Under the pieces are notes generated by a model. The model was given only the letters and a program-made list of their open reading frames with translations, was not told the DNA's origin and did no database searches. A stretch of 6,612 bases of DNA from Hyphomicrobiaceae bacterium. GTDB taxonomy: Bacteria > Pseudomonadota > Alphaproteobacteria > Rhizobiales > Hyphomicrobiaceae. The stretch lies in NCBI GenBank assembly GCA_021775715.1, contig JAJFHI010000391.1, positions 1 through 6,612 on the forward strand. The letters are read 5' to 3'. Shown here in pieces: positions 5,019 through 6,612 of this stretch. Both the position numbers and the translations under genes were made by a program. Within the stretch, counting starts at the first letter, position 1; each line of letters begins with the position of its first letter.

Positions 5019-5125
5019 TGATGCCGAAATGGGTCGGCCACAATTTTCAACGGTAAGACATTCGAACACGGCGTTGGGAACTCGTGCCACTATGGGCGGA
5101 CCGGACGGCCAGAGGAGTGAGACCT

Positions 5126-6612
5126 ATGAATATAGAGAAATATACAGATCGCGCGAAGGGGTTCGTGCAGGCGGCGCAATCTCTGGCGGTCAGAGAAGGC
5201 CATCAACAGTTTTCACCGGAACACGTTTTGAAAGTCTTGCTCGACGACGAGCAGGGGCTGGCTGCAGGTTTAATCTCTCGTGCCGGTGGTGAACCGGAGC
5301 GTGCGCGTGAAGTAGTAGCGCAGGCGTTGGAAAAACATGCCAAGACGTCGGGTAGTGGCGCGGGACAGATCTATCTTACGCAGGAACTAGCAAAAATTTT
5401 TGAAGCCGCCGAACAGCTCGCCGAAAAGGCCAGTGATAAGTACGTCACGGCCGAACGTTTGCTGCTTGCGATAGCGGTTGAAAAGGAAACCGCCGCTGGC
5501 AATGCACTAGAGGCTGCCGGCGTGACGGCGCAAACGCTCAACAGCGCGATCAATGACATCCGTAAAGGACGCACGGCAGATACAGCGTCGGCCGAGGAAG
5601 GCTACGACGCGTTGAAGCGCTATGCGCGTGACCTGACGGAAGCCGCGGCCTCTAACAAACTTGATCCGGTGATTGGTCGCGACGAGGAAATCCGCCGGAC
5701 AATCCAGGTACTCTCGCGCAGGACCAAAAACAATCCCGTTCTGATCGGTGAACCAGGCGTTGGTAAAACCGCCATTGCTGAAGGTCTTGCGTTGCGCATC
5801 GTCAAAGGCGACGTGCCGGAAAGCCTGAAAGACAAGAAGCTTCTGTCGCTCGACATGGGTTCGCTGATCGCCGGTGCGAAGTATCGCGGTGAATTTGAGG
5901 AACGCTTAAAGGCTGTGCTGACGGAAGTGACAGGCGAGGCTGGACGTATCATTCTGTTTATCGACGAGCTGCATACGATCGTTGGTGCTGGTAAGGCCGA
6001 CGGCGCGATGGATGCGTCTAACCTGCTGAAGCCTGCGTTGGCGCGGGGTGAGCTGCATTGTGTGGGTGCGACAACGCTCGATGAATATCGTAAGCACATC
6101 GAGAAGGACGCGGCACTCGCACGCCGCTTCCAGCCGATTACAATTGCAGAGCCAACTGTTGCAGACACGATCTCGATCCTGCGCGGCCTAAAAGAGAAAT
6201 ACGAATTGCATCACGGTGTGCGCATTACCGACAGCGCACTTGTTTCTGCTGCAACCTTGTCGAAGCGCTACATCACCGATCGTTTTTTGCCAGACAAGGC
6301 CATCGACCTAGTCGATGAGGCGGCATCGCGTCTGAAGATGCAGATTGATTCAAAGCCGGAAGAGCTTGATGCCATCGATCGCGATCTCATGCAGATGAAG
6401 ATCGAGCGTGAAGCCTTGCGCAAGGAAACGGACGTGGCCTCGCAGGACCGTCTTGAGCGGCTCGAAAAGTCGATCTCTGAGTTGGAAGAGCAGAGCCGTG
6501 CTCTAACGCAGCGCTGGGAATCGGAAAAGGACAAGCTCGGTTCGGAACAAAAGATCAAGGAAGAGCTTGACGCTTATCGCGGTGAGCTTGACCAGGCGCA
6601 GCGGCGCGGCGA
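5126..6612 (+). CDS. clpB: ATP-dependent disaggregase chaperone ClpB, 5' part
   Basis: The first 495 codons of ClpB, the Hsp100 AAA+ hexamer that threads aggregated proteins through its pore together with DnaK; the gene runs off the right edge (full-length ClpB is about 860 residues). Visible parts are the N-terminal Clp repeat domain (1 to about 145), then the first AAA+ domain with Walker A GEPGVGKT (208-215), the pore loop KYRGEFEER, Walker B ILFIDELHT (Asp280, Glu281) and the arginine fingers in ALARRFQP (Arg333, Arg334). These numbers run two ahead of E. coli. The coiled-coil M domain begins near 408 and is cut by the window end. The ATG at 5126 has AGAGGAG (5111-5117) eight bases before it. 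A heat-shock (RpoH) promoter would be expected upstream, but I found no convincing CTTG plus -10 pair in 4913-5125. Confidence 0.98.
   Translation, partial: MNIEKYTDRAKGFVQAAQSLAVREGHQQFSPEHVLKVLLDDEQGLAAGLISRAGGEPERAREVVAQALEKHAKTSGSGAGQIYLTQELAKIFEAAEQLAEKASDKYVTAERLLLAIAVEKETAAGNALEAAGVTAQTLNSAINDIRKGRTADTASAEEGYDALKRYARDLTEAAASNKLDPVIGRDEEIRRTIQVLSRRTKNNPVLIGEPGVGKTAIAEGLALRIVKGDVPESLKDKKLLSLDMGSLIAGAKYRGEFEERLKAVLTEVTGEAGRIILFIDELHTIVGAGKADGAMDASNLLKPALARGELHCVGATTLDEYRKHIEKDAALARRFQPITIAEPTVADTISILRGLKEKYELHHGVRITDSALVSAATLSKRYITDRFLPDKAIDLVDEAASRLKMQIDSKPEELDAIDRDLMQMKIEREALRKETDVASQDRLERLEKSISELEEQSRALTQRWESEKDKLGSEQKIKEELDAYRGELDQAQRRG

Noticed and set aside
4897..5292. 131-codon plus-strand frame across the clpB start
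   Set aside because: It runs out of frame through the ClpB N-terminal domain, and ClpB has a strong ribosome site and full conservation.
5620..6168. 182-codon minus-strand frame
   Set aside because: Antisense to the first AAA+ domain of clpB; Ser/Arg-rich shadow frame.

Overview
The window most likely comes from an alphaproteobacterium of the Hyphomicrobiales (Rhizobiales) type, with GC content a little above half by eye. The main evidence is a DUF4167 protein (468-1199), a family I know only from Alphaproteobacteria. It lies on the same strand as, and upstream of, clpB (5126 to the window end). From memory, the order prfA-prmC-DUF4167-clpB is common in this group. Here the last two genes are separated by about 3.9 kb carrying five other genes.

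Layout. 1-96 is an open frame that may be the 3' end of an upstream gene, followed by a terminator-like hairpin. 97-467 has no convincing gene but is unusually rich in inverted repeats. They include two tandem 14-bp palindromes and, just before DUF4167, a short hairpin followed by eight T. 468-1199 encodes DUF4167. 1200-1438 is intergenic, with one GC-rich hairpin at 1280-1293. 1439-1822 and 1911-2387 (minus) encode two related SnoaL-like/NTF2-fold proteins, one cytoplasmic and one with a signal peptide. A 127-bp divergent promoter region separates the second from an HxlR-family regulator (2515-2877, plus). Convergent to the regulator is a PAPS-dependent sulfotransferase (minus, start best placed at 3908). 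Upstream of that, on the same strand, is a MOSC-domain protein (4145-4912). The 5' 495 codons of clpB run off the right edge.

How the parts may work together. The clearest regulatory unit is the HxlR regulator with the divergent exported SnoaL-like gene: the plus promoter has readable -35/-10 boxes, and repeated GTAAC half-sites sit at both transcription starts. The cytoplasmic SnoaL-like gene may be read through from the exported one or may have its own promoter. The sulfotransferase and MOSC genes are co-directional but 236 bp apart, and no shared pathway can be read from the sequence. I see no mobile element, CRISPR array, tRNA or rRNA. No clearly new multi-gene system is evident. The least explained parts are the structured region before DUF4167 and the HxlR/SnoaL-like module.
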